From Streptomyces sp. 11x1 (GTDB lineage Bacteria; Actinomycetota; Actinomycetes; Streptomycetales; Streptomycetaceae), in contig NZ_CP122458.1 of the NCBI RefSeq assembly GCF_032598905.1, forward strand, positions 682,001 to 746,000: a stretch of 64,000 nucleotides of DNA, given 5' to 3'. The position numbers and the translations under genes are program-made. The number at the start of each line of letters is the position of its first letter. The first letter of the stretch is position 1. The notes beneath the pieces are model-generated. The model ran no database searches. It was not told where the DNA came from and saw only the letters and a program-made list of their open reading frames with translations. This document shows, in pieces, positions 16,919 to 26,960 of this stretch.

Positions 16919-16968
16919 CCCGGCATACTTCCGCGGTCGCCGGATGGTGTCCGCAGAAGTATGCCGGG
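16919..16968 (+). terminator. Long hairpin after the NB-ARC/TPR gene
   Basis: A 13-bp perfect outer stem CCCGGCATACTTC with GAAGTATGCCGGG, then one mismatch and four more pairs (GCGG/CCGC) around a 14-base loop. It begins ten bases after the stop. Confidence 0.75.
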
Positions 16969-17013
16969 CCGGCGCACACCCGTCGGCACTGAGGTCGCCT
17001 TACGAGCTGGTGC

Positions 17014-17153
17014 GTGATAGCGAGTGAGGCCGCTCTGGCAGACCACAAACGCTGGCAGCAACTGATGCGCTTCACCCACCGCCGCGACCGCCTGCCCGAC
17101 ACCTACCGCGCGCCATCGCCGGCCTCGTCTCCGACCGCACGATCAGCATCTGA
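17014..17153 (+). pseudogene. Short frameshifted fragment, possibly from a transposase
   Basis: One frame gives ALADHKRWQQLMRFTHRRDR then LPDTYRA, and the next frame continues IAGLVSDRTISI to a stop at 17153. The joined peptide looks like the tail of a larger protein, perhaps a transposase, but I could not place the family. Apart from this and the hairpin, 16909-17322 holds nothing I can support. Confidence 0.25.
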
Positions 17154-17322
17154 GAGCAGGCGACGACCAGGCCAAACACGTCCCACCCGCTATCACGCAC
17201 CAACTCGTTGGACGTCATTTCACGAGGGTCACGCCGACACCGCAGTGTGAGTCGAACACAGCTGCGAGTAGCATGAGTTGACGGTTCGGTGGGGGCGTGC
17301 CCGGACCCTTATGATCTTCGGC

Positions 17323-17610
17323 ATGACTGTGCAGAACGTTGACAGAACCCTCTCCCGTAAACAGCGGCTCCAGGAGAAGCAGCGCCGCCAGCTGTCGGTC
17401 GTCGACACCGTGGACAAGGCGGAGGGCAAGGTCCGCAAGGCGGAGGCCGAACTCGCCGTGGCCGTCACCGAGGCGGTGCAGGTGTTCGGGGACGAGCAGT
17501 CGGCGTCCGACGCGCTCGACATGTCGGTCGAGGCGATCCGGCGTTTTCTGCACATGGCCCGCAGCGAGGCGGACGACGCCGACACCCCGGCCGAGGCCGC
17601 CAAATCCTGA
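17323..17610 (+). CDS. Small charged coiled-coil protein
   Basis: A 95-residue protein, highly charged and almost entirely helical. Residues 8-60 form heptad-like repeats (RKQRLQEKQRRQLSVVDTVD, then KAEGKVRKAEAELAVAVTEA), so a coiled coil is likely. The C-terminal half (QVFGDEQSASDALDMSVEAI) resembles a small HTH, as in replication or partition adaptor proteins, but this is weak. ATG 17323 gives a natural MTVQNVDRTL start without a clear ribosome site; ATG 17311 is an alternative. The function is unknown. Confidence 0.6.
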   Translation: MTVQNVDRTLSRKQRLQEKQRRQLSVVDTVDKAEGKVRKAEAELAVAVTEAVQVFGDEQSASDALDMSVEAIRRFLHMARSEADDADTPAEAAKS

Positions 17611-17623
17611 GCCCGCGTCGCCG

Positions 17624-20600
17624 TCAGGGCCTGCGCGGGCGCACCCTGACGTCGGTGCCGTTCACCCGGACGGTGACCCTGCCCCGGCTCCGCGCCCGGT
17701 CGGCCACGATCTCGTAGGACGTGACCTTGCCGTCGCGCCACTCGCAGCCGACCTCGTAACCGCCCCGGGCGCGCAGACCGGTGAAGGACCCCTCGGCCTT
17801 CCACGCGTCCGGCAGGGCGGGCAGCAGGTGAATGCTTCCGTCGTGGCTCTGCAGGAGCATCTCCGCGACGGCCCCCGAGATGCCGAAGTTGCCGTCCATC
17901 TGGAACGGCGGGTGGTTGCAGAACAGGTTGGGCAGCGTGTTGTAGCTCAGCAGGCCGCGCAGCATGATCCCGGCGCGGTGCCCGTCGCCGAGGCGGGCGA
18001 AGAGGGCCGCGCGCCACGGCCAGGTCCATGAGCGGCGGCTGTCGCCCGACACGGTCGCGGCCGTGAACGGGACCCCGTCCTTCTCTCCGCAGCGCGCCTT
18101 GAGGGAGACGAGTGCCGCGGCCGCGAAGGCGGGCGTGCTCGGGGTGATCTGGCGGCCCGGGTAGACCGCGAAGAGGTGAGAGGTGTGGCGGTGGATGTCG
18201 GTGGGGCTGTCGATGTCCTCCTGCCACTCCTGCAACTGCCCCCATCCGCCGACCTTGTTGGGCGCCAGACGGGCCTGCATGTCCGCGACCTCGGCCCGGT
18301 ACTCGGGGTCCGCGTCGAGGACCGCCTCGCAGTCCAGGTAGTTCTGGAACAGGTCCCAGATGATCTGCTGGTCGTACATGACGCCGTCCTCGCGGGGCCC
18401 GTGCTCCGGGGACCAGCCGTTCGGCGCGACGAGGAGTCCGTCCGCGCGCTCCTTGAGGTGGTCCTCCCAGAACTCGCAGATCTCCTTGATCATCGGATGT
18501 GCGAGAGTACGGAGGTAGGTGAGGTCCTGGGTGAACGCCCAGTGTTCGTAGAGGTGTTGGGCGTACCAGGCACTCGCGACGGTGTTCCACTCCCAGGCGT
18601 TGCCACCGAAGACGCTCTGGCTGGTGCGGGCGGTCCAGCCCCGGGTGTCGGCACCGAAGGCGTTGCGGGTGGCCACCCGGCTGGGCACGGCCACCTGCTC
18701 GATGAACCCGACGAGCGCCTCGTGGCACTCCGGCAGGTTCGTCGTCTCCGCTCCCCAGTAGTTCATCTGGACATTGATGTTGGTGTGGTAGTCGGCGGCC
18801 CACGCCGGCTGGTTGCTGTCGTTCCACAGGCCCTGGAGGTTGGCGGGCAGGCCCTTCGGGCGGGAGGAACTGATCAGCAGGTAGCGGCCGTAGTCGAACA
18901 TCGTCTGTTCGAGGCTCGGGTCCTCCTCGCCCGCGGCGTAGCGCGCCAGCCTGGCGTCGGTCGGCAGGGCCAGGACGGCCTCCTCGGAGGTGCCCCAGTC
19001 GACCGAGACGCGCTTCATGAGGGCGCGGGTGTCGGTGGTGTGCCGCTTGCGCAGTGCGGCGTAGGAACGGGCGGCGGCCTTGTCGAGCGCCCGGTCGACG
19101 GCTGCCTGTGGATCAGCTCCGCGCCACCCGGCAGCGGCGTCGAGCCGGTAGTCGGTGCGGGCGTCAAGGAGCAGGGTCAGCGTCGTGCAACCGCTGAACC
19201 GGAGGACCGACCCGTCGGCGCTGAAGTCTCCGTCGGTGTGCACGGCCCGGACGGTGCACGCGTGCTTGAGGCCGTTGCCCATGACGCCCTTGAAGGCGAT
19301 CCGGCGGGCGCCGGCGTCCACGGTCGTCGGGGTCTGCTCCTGACCGGAGGTCAGCGAGAGCGCTCCGGAGAGTCCCTCGGGCGCCTCCGTCGTGTAGCGG
19401 AAGACCAAGACGTCGGCGGCGCGGCCGGCGAAGGCCTCCCGGACGACGCGCCGCCCCGGTGCGCCGAAGCCGGTGACGTGGACGCCGTCGACGAGGTCGA
19501 GGGCGCGCCGGTAGTCGACGACCGTGCGCCGGGTGCGGGTGTCGAAGTCCTCGCCCGCAAGGGCGATCTCGGCGATCCGGCAGGCGCCGGCGGATGCGTC
19601 GGGGGTCAGGGTGAGCCGGTAGACGCGGTAGGCCGTGGTGTTGGTGAACCGGTAGGTGCGCGTCTCGCCCCGGTCGGCGAACGGCCCGCCGGGCCGCCGC
19701 GTGTCGAGGGTGGCCCAGGTGCTCCCGTCCTTCGACGCCTCCAGCGTCCAGTGCCGCGGGTCCTCCTGGGGGCGGTCCGGGGCCGCCATGAGGGTGTACG
19801 AGGTGACGACGACCGCGCGGGGCAGGTCGGCCTGCCAGACCAGCGCGGGTGAGCTACCCGCGACCCGCCAGACCGTGGCCGGGTCGCCGTCCACGGAACG
19901 TGAGATGTCCGCGGACCGGGCGCCGGAGCCGGACCCGTGGGAGGACCCCTCGGTCTCCCCGCTCGGGGACGACAGGTACACCGCCCCGGACGCGCCGAGG
20001 TCGACACCGGTCAGGCCGATCTCGCCGACCTGGAAGTGGCTGACGCCGGCCTTGGGGACGAAGTCGAACCGGTAGAAGCGGTAGGCCACCGGGTTCGCGC
20101 AGGTGAACCACTTCGTCTGGAAGCGGCTCTCGAAGGGCGCCGCGAGTGTGCGGCTGTCCAGCACGGTCCAGGCGTCGCCGTCAGCGGAACCGGAGAGCGT
20201 CCACTCCTGCGGGTCGCGCTGCGGTACGTCGTGGGCACTCGTCAGCCGGTACGAGGGCACCTCCACGGGGGCGGGGAGCTCGACCTGCCACAGCACCTTC
20301 GCCCCGGGACTCTCGACGCACCACTTGGTGGCCGTCTCGCCGTCGTACGTCTTGTCGACGCCCTCGGACGGGGAGCTTCTGTACGGTCCGCCCGGAGCCG
20401 TGACCTCGGCCCGGGGCGCGCCGGCGAAGGTGATCACTAGGTCGCCGAAGTCCCGGTACGAGCCGAAGCCGTTCATGCCGGTGTCGAAGTCGCTGTCCGG
20501 TCTGCCGGCGAGGGCGTTGTCGTAGTCGTTCACCCCGCCCCACAGGCTCTGTTCGTTGAACTGGACGCGCTCCTCGTGGGGGTCGGCGAAGAGCATGGCG

Positions 20601-20872
20601 CCGAGCCGGCCGTTGCCGATCGGCAGGGCCTGCGCCTCCCAGTTCACGGCGGGGACGGTGTAGCTCAGGGCGTCCCGGGCGAGAGCCGGTCGGCGGACGG
20701 ACTGCGTGTCGCGTGTCACGGTGGCGGGCTGTGCCGTGGCGGTGGTGCCCGTCAGTCCGGTGGCCAGAGGTGCGAACGCGAGGGCACCGCCGAACTTGAG
20801 AAGGCTTCGTCGCTGCGGTGGGGATGCATCGATCACGGTGAGATCTCCCGGCCCATTCATCGGCTCTTTCAT
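17624..20872 (-). CDS. GH95 alpha-L-fucosidase with inserted lectin-like (F5/8C) domains, Tat-exported
   Basis: A 1082-residue secreted glycosidase. A twin-arginine signal ([19 protein letters not shown]) ends near residue 48. The N-terminal beta-sandwich begins with [13 protein letters not shown] and FNEQSLW and is interrupted after FGDLVITF (about 150) by roughly 290 residues with two discoidin-like units ([36 protein letters not shown]). The sandwich resumes at [10 protein letters not shown] (about 450). The (alpha/alpha)6 barrel has the GH95 signatures [20 protein letters not shown] (about 681-700), which holds the two catalytic asparagines, NGWSPEHGP with the acid Glu, and [15 protein letters not shown]95 enzymes remove alpha-1,2-linked fucose or galactose by inversion. 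It acts outside the cell. Confidence 0.88.
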   Translation of the reverse strand: MKEPMNGPGDLTVIDASPPQRRSLLKFGGALAFAPLATGLTGTTATAQPATVTRDTQSVRRPALARDALSYTVPAVNWEAQALPIGNGRLGAMLFADPHEERVQFNEQSLWGGVNDYDNALAGRPDSDFDTGMNGFGSYRDFGDLVITFAGAPRAEVTAPGGPYRSSPSEGVDKTYDGETATKWCVESPGAKVLWQVELPAPVEVPSYRLTSAHDVPQRDPQEWTLSGSADGDAWTVLDSRTLAAPFESRFQTKWFTCANPVAYRFYRFDFVPKAGVSHFQVGEIGLTGVDLGASGAVYLSSPSGETEGSSHGSGSGARSADISRSVDGDPATVWRVAGSSPALVWQADLPRAVVVTSYTLMAAPDRPQEDPRHWTLEASKDGSTWATLDTRRPGGPFADRGETRTYRFTNTTAYRVYRLTLTPDASAGACRIAEIALAGEDFDTRTRRTVVDYRRALDLVDGVHVTGFGAPGRRVVREAFAGRAADVLVFRYTTEAPEGLSGALSLTSGQEQTPTTVDAGARRIAFKGVMGNGLKHACTVRAVHTDGDFSADGSVLRFSGCTTLTLLLDARTDYRLDAAAGWRGADPQAAVDRALDKAAARSYAALRKRHTTDTRALMKRVSVDWGTSEEAVLALPTDARLARYAAGEEDPSLEQTMFDYGRYLLISSSRPKGLPANLQGLWNDSNQPAWAADYHTNINVQMNYWGAETTNLPECHEALVGFIEQVAVPSRVATRNAFGADTRGWTARTSQSVFGGNAWEWNTVASAWYAQHLYEHWAFTQDLTYLRTLAHPMIKEICEFWEDHLKERADGLLVAPNGWSPEHGPREDGVMYDQQIIWDLFQNYLDCEAVLDADPEYRAEVADMQARLAPNKVGGWGQLQEWQEDIDSPTDIHRHTSHLFAVYPGRQITPSTPAFAAAALVSLKARCGEKDGVPFTAATVSGDSRRSWTWPWRAALFARLGDGHRAGIMLRGLLSYNTLPNLFCNHPPFQMDGNFGISGAVAEMLLQSHDGSIHLLPALPDAWKAEGSFTGLRARGGYEVGCEWRDGKVTSYEIVADRARSRGRVTVRVNGTDVRVRPRRP

Positions 20873-21056
20873 GGAAGCTTCGGCGCCGCATCGACCTCGG
20901 TCGGGGCTCGATCATCGTTGCCGGAACATACATCGGATGTCTAGGGGTATGCGCCAACACCAGGGAGAGGGCAGCGGCACAATGACGCCATGTCACGCCA
21001 GATGGGCCCAACTGCCCGCCGTCATCGGATCCTTGGGCGTGCCAGGAGAGGACCAC

Positions 21057-21908
21057 GTGAGCGAGGATCAGGCCGCCGACGTCGCGCGTGAGCGCCGGGA
21101 CACCCCAGGCACCCCGGACACCCCAGGAACCCCGGACACCACGACGGCGCACAACGCCCGCGTCTGGAACTACTGGCAGGGCGGCACGGACCACTACGAG
21201 GTCGACCGGCAGGTCGGGGATCACGTCGCCGGGATGATCCCTGTCATCCGGGACATCGCCTTCGCCGACCGGCGGTTCCTGGTCCGCGCGGTGCGTCGGC
21301 TGACCCAGGAGCACGGGATACGCCAGTTCCTGGACGTCGGCACCGGACTGCCCGCGCTGGAGAACACCCACGAGATCGCGCAGCGAGTCGCCCCCTCGTC
21401 GAGGATCGTGTACGTCGACAACGACCCGCTGGTTCTCGCCCACGCCCGCACCCGGCTGACCAGCACCGAGGAAGGTGCCGCGGTCTACATCGACGCCGAC
21501 GCCCATGACCCCGACACGATTTTGCGCATCGCCGGGGAGACACTCGACTTCGGCGAGCCCGTCGCGCTGATGCTGCTCGGCATCCTCAACTTCGTCCTCG
21601 ACGACGCCGAGGCCCGCGCCATCGCCCGGCGGCTCCTCGAACCACTCGCCCCCGGCAGCTTCCTCGCGCTGACGCACCCCACGACCGAGCCCGAACTCGA
21701 CGGCGACCTGCAGCTGGAGGCCATGGAGTTCTGGAACGCCCACGCCGAGCCACCGGTCACCGCCCGCGGCAGCGCGGAGATCGCCCGGTACTTCGACGCT
21801 CTCACCCTGCTGGAGCCGGGCCTCGTCCCCTGTTCGCTGTGGCGCCCCGACCCTGGTGACGAGCCCACGGTGGTACCGCAGTTGGGTGCGGTGGCGCGCA
21901 AGCCGTGA
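21057..21908 (+). CDS. DUF574-family SAM-dependent methyltransferase
   Basis: A 283-residue protein of the actinobacterial methyltransferase family known as DUF574 or Methyltransf_19. It has the hallmark NARVWNYWQGGTDHYEVDR, the SAM loop FLDVGTGLPALENTHE, VYVDNDPLVLAHAR (acid binding the ribose) and MLLGILNFVLDD. Family members are abundant in Streptomyces and mostly of unknown substrate. GTG 21057 was chosen because GGAGAGG lies 7-13 bases before it; earlier in-frame starts would extend into the GH95 promoter region. Residues about 18-31 are a TPGTPD repeat. It is divergent from the GH95 gene, with 184 bases between them. Confidence 0.85.
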   Translation: MSEDQAADVARERRDTPGTPDTPGTPDTTTAHNARVWNYWQGGTDHYEVDRQVGDHVAGMIPVIRDIAFADRRFLVRAVRRLTQEHGIRQFLDVGTGLPALENTHEIAQRVAPSSRIVYVDNDPLVLAHARTRLTSTEEGAAVYIDADAHDPDTILRIAGETLDFGEPVALMLLGILNFVLDDAEARAIARRLLEPLAPGSFLALTHPTTEPELDGDLQLEAMEFWNAHAEPPVTARGSAEIARYFDALTLLEPGLVPCSLWRPDPGDEPTVVPQLGAVARKP

Positions 21909-21994
21909 CCCCCGCCGCCCGAGGTGTCAGGGCCGGGCGAGCCGACCAGGACGCCAGGGGCGAGTTCGACGACGTGGACGTTCATCCAGCCCGC

Positions 21995-22852
21995 TCATGT
22001 GCCGACTTCTGCCCTGACGCCGGCTCGCAGGTCGAGGCGGTGCTCGCCCGCGTACACGTTCATGGAGCCGCCGCGGAGGAAGCCGACGAGCGTCAGCCCG
22101 GTTTCCGTGGCGAGGTCCACCGCGAGGGAGGACGGCGCGGAGACGGACGCCAACATGGGGATGCCCGCCATGACGGCCTTCTGGGCGAGTTCGAAGGACG
22201 CCCGACCGGAAACCAGCAGGATGCTCCCGGACAGCGGCAGTCGACCGTACCGGAGGGCGCGGCCGACCAGCTTGTCGACGGCGTTGTGCCGGCCGACGTC
22301 CTCCCGCAGGTCAAGCAGCTCGCCGTCGAACGAGAACAGCCCGGCGGCGTGCAGACCGCCGGTCCGGTCGAACACCCGTTGCGCGGCCCGCAGTCGGTCG
22401 GGCAGGAGGGCCAGCAGTTCGGGGGTGACGCGGACCGGCGGCGTGTCGGTGAGGGGCCAGGCCGCGATGGTCCGTACGGCGTCGAGACTGGCCTTGCCGC
22501 ACAGGCCGCACGAGGACGTGGTGTACACGTTGCGTTCCAGCGTGATGTCGGGCAGCAGCACGCCGGGGGCGAGCCGGACGTCGACGACGTTGTAGCTGTT
22601 CCGGCCGTCCTGGGTGGCGCCCGCGCAGTACACGATGTTCGCCACGTCCGAGGCCCGGCTCACCACGCCCTCACTCACCAGGAATCCGGCGGCGAGGGCG
22701 AAGTCGTCGCCAGGTGTGCGCATGGTGATGGCCAGAGGTCTGCCGTTCAGGCGGATCTCCATCGGCTCCTCGGCGACCAGGGTGTCGGGGCGGGTGCTCG
22801 GTACCCCGTCCCGGATCCGCAGCACGCGCCGCCGTTCGGTGACCCGTCCCAT
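21995..22852 (-). CDS. fdhD: FdhD, sulfurtransferase for formate dehydrogenase
   Basis: A 285-residue protein. FdhD takes sulfur from a cysteine desulfurase and passes it to the molybdenum cofactor of formate dehydrogenases, which is needed for their activity. The conserved loop SSCGLCGKASLD holds the sulfur-carrying Cys115 and Cys118, and the family motifs DDFALAAGFLVSEG, REDVGRHNAVDKLVG and LVSGRASFELAQKA are all present. ATG 22852 has GGGAG eight bases upstream. It follows sdaA on the same strand after 50 bases, so it probably ends the operon reductase-glyA-sdaA-fdhD. The likely client is the molybdoenzyme at 55.8 kb, which links this operon to formate from demethylation. Confidence 0.93.
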   Translation of the reverse strand: MGRVTERRRVLRIRDGVPSTRPDTLVAEEPMEIRLNGRPLAITMRTPGDDFALAAGFLVSEGVVSRASDVANIVYCAGATQDGRNSYNVVDVRLAPGVLLPDITLERNVYTTSSCGLCGKASLDAVRTIAAWPLTDTPPVRVTPELLALLPDRLRAAQRVFDRTGGLHAAGLFSFDGELLDLREDVGRHNAVDKLVGRALRYGRLPLSGSILLVSGRASFELAQKAVMAGIPMLASVSAPSSLAVDLATETGLTLVGFLRGGSMNVYAGEHRLDLRAGVRAEVGT

Positions 22853-22902
22853 GGTCTCACTCCCAGTTCTGCCGTCGGGCCGCGGCCGCTGCGCCGCCGC
22901 GC

Positions 22903-24285
22903 TCAGCACTCGATGACGTTGACGGCGAGGCCGCCGCGGGCGGTCTCCTTGTACTTGACCTTCATGTCGGCGCCGGTCTCCTTCATGGTCTTGATGACCT
23001 TGTCGAGGGAAACGTGATGACGTCCGTCGCCGCGCATCGCCATACGGGCGGCGGTGACGGCCTTCACCGCCGCCATGCCGTTGCGTTCGATGCAGGGGAT
23101 CTGGACGAGGCCGCCGACGGGGTCGCAGGTGAGGCCGAGGTTGTGTTCCATGCCGATCTCGGCGGCGTTCTCGACCTGTTCGGGGCTGCCGCCGAGGACT
23201 TCGGCGAGTCCTCCGGCCGCCATGGAGCAGGCGGAGCCGACCTCGCCCTGGCAGCCGACCTCGGCGCCGGAGATGGAGGCGTTCTCCTTGAAGAGGAGGC
23301 CGATGGCGCCGGCGGCGAGCAGGAAGCGGACGATGCCGTCGTCGTCGGCGCCTGGCACGAACTCCAGGAAGTAGTGGAGGACAGCGGGGATGATGCCGGC
23401 CGCGCCGTTCGTCGGCGCGGTGACGACCCGGCCGCCGGCGGCGTTCTCCTCGTTCACGGCCATCGCGTAGAGCGTGATCCACTCCATGGCGCGGGCCAGC
23501 GGGTCGCCCTCGCTGCGCAGGGCGCGCGCGGCCGCGGCGGCCCTGCGGCGCACCTTCAGACCGCCGGGGAGGATGCCCTCGCGGCCCAGGCCGCGTGCGA
23601 TGCAGGCCTCCATGACCTGCCAGATCTCCAGCAGGCCCGCGCGGATCTCCTCCTCGGTGCGCCAGGCCTTCTCGTTCTCCAGCATCAGCGCGGAGATCGA
23701 CAGGCCCGTCTCCCGGGTGAGCCGGAGCAGTTCGTCGCCGGTGCTGAACGGGTGGGGCAGCACGGTGTCGTCGAGTTTGATCCGGTCCGCGCCCGCGGCT
23801 TCCTCGTCGACCACGAAGCCACCGCCGACGGAGTAGTACGTCTTCTCCAGCAGGGGTGCGCCGTCGGCATCGTACGCGAAGAGGATCATGCCGTTGGCGT
23901 GGTACGGCAGTGACCGCCGACGGTGCAGGACCAGGTCCGCCGAGGTGTCGAAGCCGATCTCGTGCGCGGGGCCGATCTCGGCGCCGAGGAGACGCAGGCG
24001 CCCGGTGGCGCGGATCCGTTCGACGTCCAGGTCGGCCCCGGCGACGTCGACCGTGTGCGGCTCGTTGCCCTCCAGGCCGAGCAGCACCGCCTTGGGGGTG
24101 CCGTGGCCGTGGCCGGTGGCCCCGAGAGAACCGAACAACTCCGCCCGCACGGCGGCGGTCTGGGCCAGCGCTCCATCCTGCTTCAGCCGCCTGACGAACA
24201 TCCCGGCGGCGCGCATCGGGCCCACGGTGTGCGAGCTGGACGGGCCGATGCCTATGGAGAACAGGTCGAAGACGCTGATTGCCAC
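22903..24285 (-). CDS. sdaA: L-serine ammonia-lyase (single-chain, iron-sulfur)
   Basis: A 460-residue enzyme converting L-serine to pyruvate and ammonia. The beta domain is N-terminal ([17 protein letters not shown]) and the alpha domain C-terminal. The cysteines for the oxygen-sensitive [4Fe-4S] cluster lie in [16 protein letters not shown] and [31 protein letters not shown] is the family substrate-loop signature. The ATG follows a GGAG site in a 68-base gap after glyA that also contains a hairpin. In this operon it takes serine made by GlyA from glycine, sending the betaine carbon to pyruvate. Confidence 0.95.
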   Translation of the reverse strand: MAISVFDLFSIGIGPSSSHTVGPMRAAGMFVRRLKQDGALAQTAAVRAELFGSLGATGHGHGTPKAVLLGLEGNEPHTVDVAGADLDVERIRATGRLRLLGAEIGPAHEIGFDTSADLVLHRRRSLPYHANGMILFAYDADGAPLLEKTYYSVGGGFVVDEEAAGADRIKLDDTVLPHPFSTGDELLRLTRETGLSISALMLENEKAWRTEEEIRAGLLEIWQVMEACIARGLGREGILPGGLKVRRRAAAAARALRSEGDPLARAMEWITLYAMAVNEENAAGGRVVTAPTNGAAGIIPAVLHYFLEFVPGADDDGIVRFLLAAGAIGLLFKENASISGAEVGCQGEVGSACSMAAGGLAEVLGGSPEQVENAAEIGMEHNLGLTCDPVGGLVQIPCIERNGMAAVKAVTAARMAMRGDGRHHVSLDKVIKTMKETGADMKVKYKETARGGLAVNVIEC

Positions 24286-24307
24286 GCCACGCTCCGTGGG
24301 TTGGAGG

Positions 24308-24335
24308 GGGCGTGCCGATCGGTGCCGGCACGCCC
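24308..24335 (-). terminator. Intercistronic hairpin between glyA and sdaA
   Basis: Stem GGGCGTGCCG / CGGCACGCCC with an eight-base loop, 18 bases after the glyA stop. It could be an attenuator or a 3' stabilising hairpin that lowers sdaA relative to glyA. Confidence 0.55.
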
Positions 24336-24353
24336 GCTGCGGGAGGTTGTCTC

Positions 24354-25613
24354 TTACGGGCCGGGGTAGAGCGGGTGCTTGTCGGCGAGTGCCTTGACCC
24401 GGGTCTTGAGCGCCTCGGCGTCGTAGGCCGGCTTGAGCGCCTCGGCGATGACGTCGGCGACCTCGGTGAAGTCCTCGGCGGTGAAGCCGCGGGTGGCCAG
24501 CGCGGGCGTGCCGATGCGCAGGCCGGAGGTGACCATCGGCGGACGCGGGTCGTTGGGGACCGCGTTGCGGTTGACGGTGATGCCGACCTCGTGGAGGCGG
24601 TCCTCGGCCTGCTGCCCGTCCAGCTCGGAATGGCGCAGGTCGACCAGGATCAGATGCACGTCGGTGCCGCCGGAGAGCACGTCGACACCGGCCTCACGGG
24701 CGTCCGGGGCCGTCAGCCGCTCCGCCAGGATCCGCGCGCCCTCGACCGTGCGCCGCTGGCGCTCCTTGAACTCCTCCGACGCGGCGACCTTGAAGGACAC
24801 CGCCTTCGCCGCGATGACGTGCTCCAGCGGGCCGCCCTGGAAACCGGGGAACACCGAGGAGTTCAGCTTCTTCGCGAACTCCTTCTTCGCCAGGATGATG
24901 CCGCCGCGCGGCCCGCCGAGCGTCTTGTGGGTCGTGGAGGTGACCACGTCGGCGTAGGGCACCGGGTTGGGGTGCAGCCCGGCCGCGACCAGACCCGCGA
25001 AGTGCGCCATGTCCACCCACAGACGGGCGCCGACCCCGTCGGCGATCCGGCGGAACTCCGCGAAGTCCAGCTGACGCGGGTACGCCGACCAGCCCGCGAT
25101 GATCACCTTGGGCCGGTGCTCCTTGGCCAGGCGCTCCAGCTCCGCCATGTCGACCAGGCCGGTCGCGGTGTCCACGTGGTAGGCGACGACCTCGAACTGC
25201 TTGCCCGAGAAGTTCAGCCGCATGCCGTGGGTGAGGTGGCCGCCGTGCGCCAGGTCCAGCCCGAGGATGGTGTCGCCGGGCTGGGCGAGGGCGAACAGCG
25301 CGGCCTGGTTGGCGGAGGCGCCCGAGTGCGGCTGCACGTTGGCGTACTCGGCGCCGAACAGCTCCTTCACCCGGTCGATGGCGATCTGCTCGGCGACGTC
25401 GACATGCTCACAGCCGCCGTAGTAGCGGCGGCCCGGGTAGCCCTCGGCGTACTTGTTGGTCAGGACCGACCCCTGCGCCTCCATGACCGCCACCGGAGCG
25501 AAGTTCTCCGAGGCGATCATCTCCAGGGTGGACTGCTGACGGTGCAGCTCGGCGTCGACGGCGGCCGCGACCTCGGGGTCGAGGTCGTGCAGGGATTGGT
25601 TGAACGAGGTCAT
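24354..25613 (-). CDS. glyA: Serine hydroxymethyltransferase
   Basis: A 419-residue PLP enzyme that interconverts glycine plus 5,10-methylene-THF with serine plus THF. The PLP lysine lies in [22 protein letters not shown], the tetrahydrofolate-side residues in [15 protein letters not shown] and VDMAHFAGL are standard. The length matches the family. It sits between the reductase (64 bases upstream) and sdaA. This is likely a pathway-specific copy: it would consume glycine from sarcosine and methylene-THF from DMGO and SoxBDAG, turning two products into serine. A housekeeping glyA elsewhere in the genome would be expected. Confidence 0.96.
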   Translation of the reverse strand: MTSFNQSLHDLDPEVAAAVDAELHRQQSTLEMIASENFAPVAVMEAQGSVLTNKYAEGYPGRRYYGGCEHVDVAEQIAIDRVKELFGAEYANVQPHSGASANQAALFALAQPGDTILGLDLAHGGHLTHGMRLNFSGKQFEVVAYHVDTATGLVDMAELERLAKEHRPKVIIAGWSAYPRQLDFAEFRRIADGVGARLWVDMAHFAGLVAAGLHPNPVPYADVVTSTTHKTLGGPRGGIILAKKEFAKKLNSSVFPGFQGGPLEHVIAAKAVSFKVAASEEFKERQRRTVEGARILAERLTAPDAREAGVDVLSGGTDVHLILVDLRHSELDGQQAEDRLHEVGITVNRNAVPNDPRPPMVTSGLRIGTPALATRGFTAEDFTEVADVIAEALKPAYDAEALKTRVKALADKHPLYPGP

Positions 25614-25677
25614 CGGCGGTCTCCTGTGCGGTTTCCGGAGGGAGGAGGCGAGGGCGGGACGCTCACGAGCGGGGCGC

Positions 25678-26859
25678 TCAGGACACGGCGGCCGAGGCGA
25701 CGGGGACGAGGGTGCGACGGAGCCGGTTGAAGAACTTCGGCTGGTTCAGGGAGAGCACGGCCACCGGATCGCCCTGGTGGCGGTAGACGGCGGTGAAGGT
25801 ACGGCTGCCCAGATCGCCTTCGACGACCTCGGGGACGGCGCCCGGGGCCACGTACCCGGCGAGCTGGATGCGCGTGCGGTACTGGTCGGACCAGAAGTAG
25901 GGGGCGGTGAGCGGGGCGGGCGCGGACACGCCGGTCAGCAGGGTGCGGGCGGCGGTCCTCGCCTGCTCGGTGGCGCTGCTCCAGTGCTCGACACGGGCGT
26001 GCCGTCCGGTGAACGGGTGGGGGCAGCGGGCCACATCGCCGACGGCGACGACACGGGGGACGGTGGTCGCGCAGCCGGTGTCGCACACCACGCCGTCGTC
26101 CACCAGCACCCCGGAGCCGGCGAGCCAGTCGGTGTTGGGCCGGACGCCCACGCCGACCACCACGATGTCGGCGGGCAGCACCCGTCCGTCGACCAGCCGG
26201 ACACCGGTGACCCGGTCCTCGCCGAGGAGTTCGGCCACGCCGGTGCCGCACAGCAGGTCGACGCCGTGGTCGGTGTGCAGGGAGGAGCAGACCAGGCCCA
26301 TCTCGCGGCCGAGTTGCCGCTCCAGCGGTACCTCGGCCGCCTCGACGACGGTGACGTGCAACCCCAGCCGGTGGGCGGTGGAGGCCACCTCGGCGCCGAT
26401 GAACCCGGCGCCGATGACGACCAGCCGGGGCAGGCCGTTCAGCAGCTCCGAGCGCAGGGCCAGGGCGTCGTCCAGGGTGCGCAGGGTGTGGACGCCGGCC
26501 AGCCCGTCGGAGCCGGGGAGGGTGCGCGGGCTCGCGCCGGTGGCGACGACCACCCCGTGGGTGCGCACCTGACGACCTCCGGTCAGTGTGACGGTGCGGG
26601 CGGGCGGGTCGAGGCGCACCGCCCGTTCCCCGAGCAGCCAGTGCACGTCCAGGTCGTCGTACTCGTCGGGGTCGCCGAGGGCGAGCGCGTCGGCGTCGAG
26701 TTCGCCCTTGAGGAAGTCCTTGGACAGCGGCGGACGGTCGTAGGGAGCGTGGCGCTCCTCCCCCACGACGACGATCTCGCCGTCGTAGCCCTCTGCGCGC
26801 AGCGCGCGGACCGTGCTCAGGCCCGCCAGCGACGCTCCGACGACGGTGATGCTCCTCAT
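25678..26859 (-). CDS. FAD-dependent NAD(P)H-ferredoxin reductase, copy 1
   Basis: A 393-residue flavoprotein of the rhodocoxin/putidaredoxin reductase type. The FAD fold is [15 protein letters not shown], the pyridine-nucleotide fold [14 protein letters not shown], with Glu after strand 2 (TVVEAA) pointing to NADH. The second FAD contact is AVGDVA. A C-terminal reductase domain ([16 protein letters not shown]) follows. It passes electrons from NADH to a ferredoxin that feeds the Rieske oxygenase. No ferredoxin gene accompanies this copy. It is unlike GbcB of Pseudomonas, which is a ferredoxin-fused flavoprotein. It is about 60 % like copy 2 by eye. It probably starts the operon with glyA, sdaA and fdhD. 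Confidence 0.88.
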   Translation of the reverse strand: MRSITVVGASLAGLSTVRALRAEGYDGEIVVVGEERHAPYDRPPLSKDFLKGELDADALALGDPDEYDDLDVHWLLGERAVRLDPPARTVTLTGGRQVRTHGVVVATGASPRTLPGSDGLAGVHTLRTLDDALALRSELLNGLPRLVVIGAGFIGAEVASTAHRLGLHVTVVEAAEVPLERQLGREMGLVCSSLHTDHGVDLLCGTGVAELLGEDRVTGVRLVDGRVLPADIVVVGVGVRPNTDWLAGSGVLVDDGVVCDTGCATTVPRVVAVGDVARCPHPFTGRHARVEHWSSATEQARTAARTLLTGVSAPAPLTAPYFWSDQYRTRIQLAGYVAPGAVPEVVEGDLGSRTFTAVYRHQGDPVAVLSLNQPKFFNRLRRTLVPVASAAVS

Positions 26860-26890
26860 ACGGGCTCCAGACGAGGGAATGTCTCACATC

Positions 26891-26920
26891 GCACAACGAC
26901 GCGCGTTATGCGCAACATGG
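26891..26920 (-). promoter_or_regulatory. Island operator site 1 (before reductase 1)
   Basis: CGCACAACGA and GCGTTATGCGCAACATG form an inverted half-site pair (GTTG/CAAC type) 32-61 bases upstream of the reductase start. Confidence 0.6.
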
Positions 26921-26960
26921 TTTCGGTGGATTTCCGAGGTGTCAAGGGGCCGGGGCGGGG

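Noticed and set aside
21995-24331. One very long minus-strand frame covering fdhD and running antisense-frame through sdaA
   Set aside because: Only the fdhD part (up to 22852) has family motifs and a ribosome site. The upstream part lies over sdaA in the wrong frame and is Arg/Pro-rich nonsense.
25614-26960. Glycine riboswitch in front of the glyA or reductase genes
   Set aside because: The gap before glyA is only 64 bases and the region before the reductase is about 100 bases. Neither shows the tandem aptamer layout, and the operator half-sites explain the visible structure.
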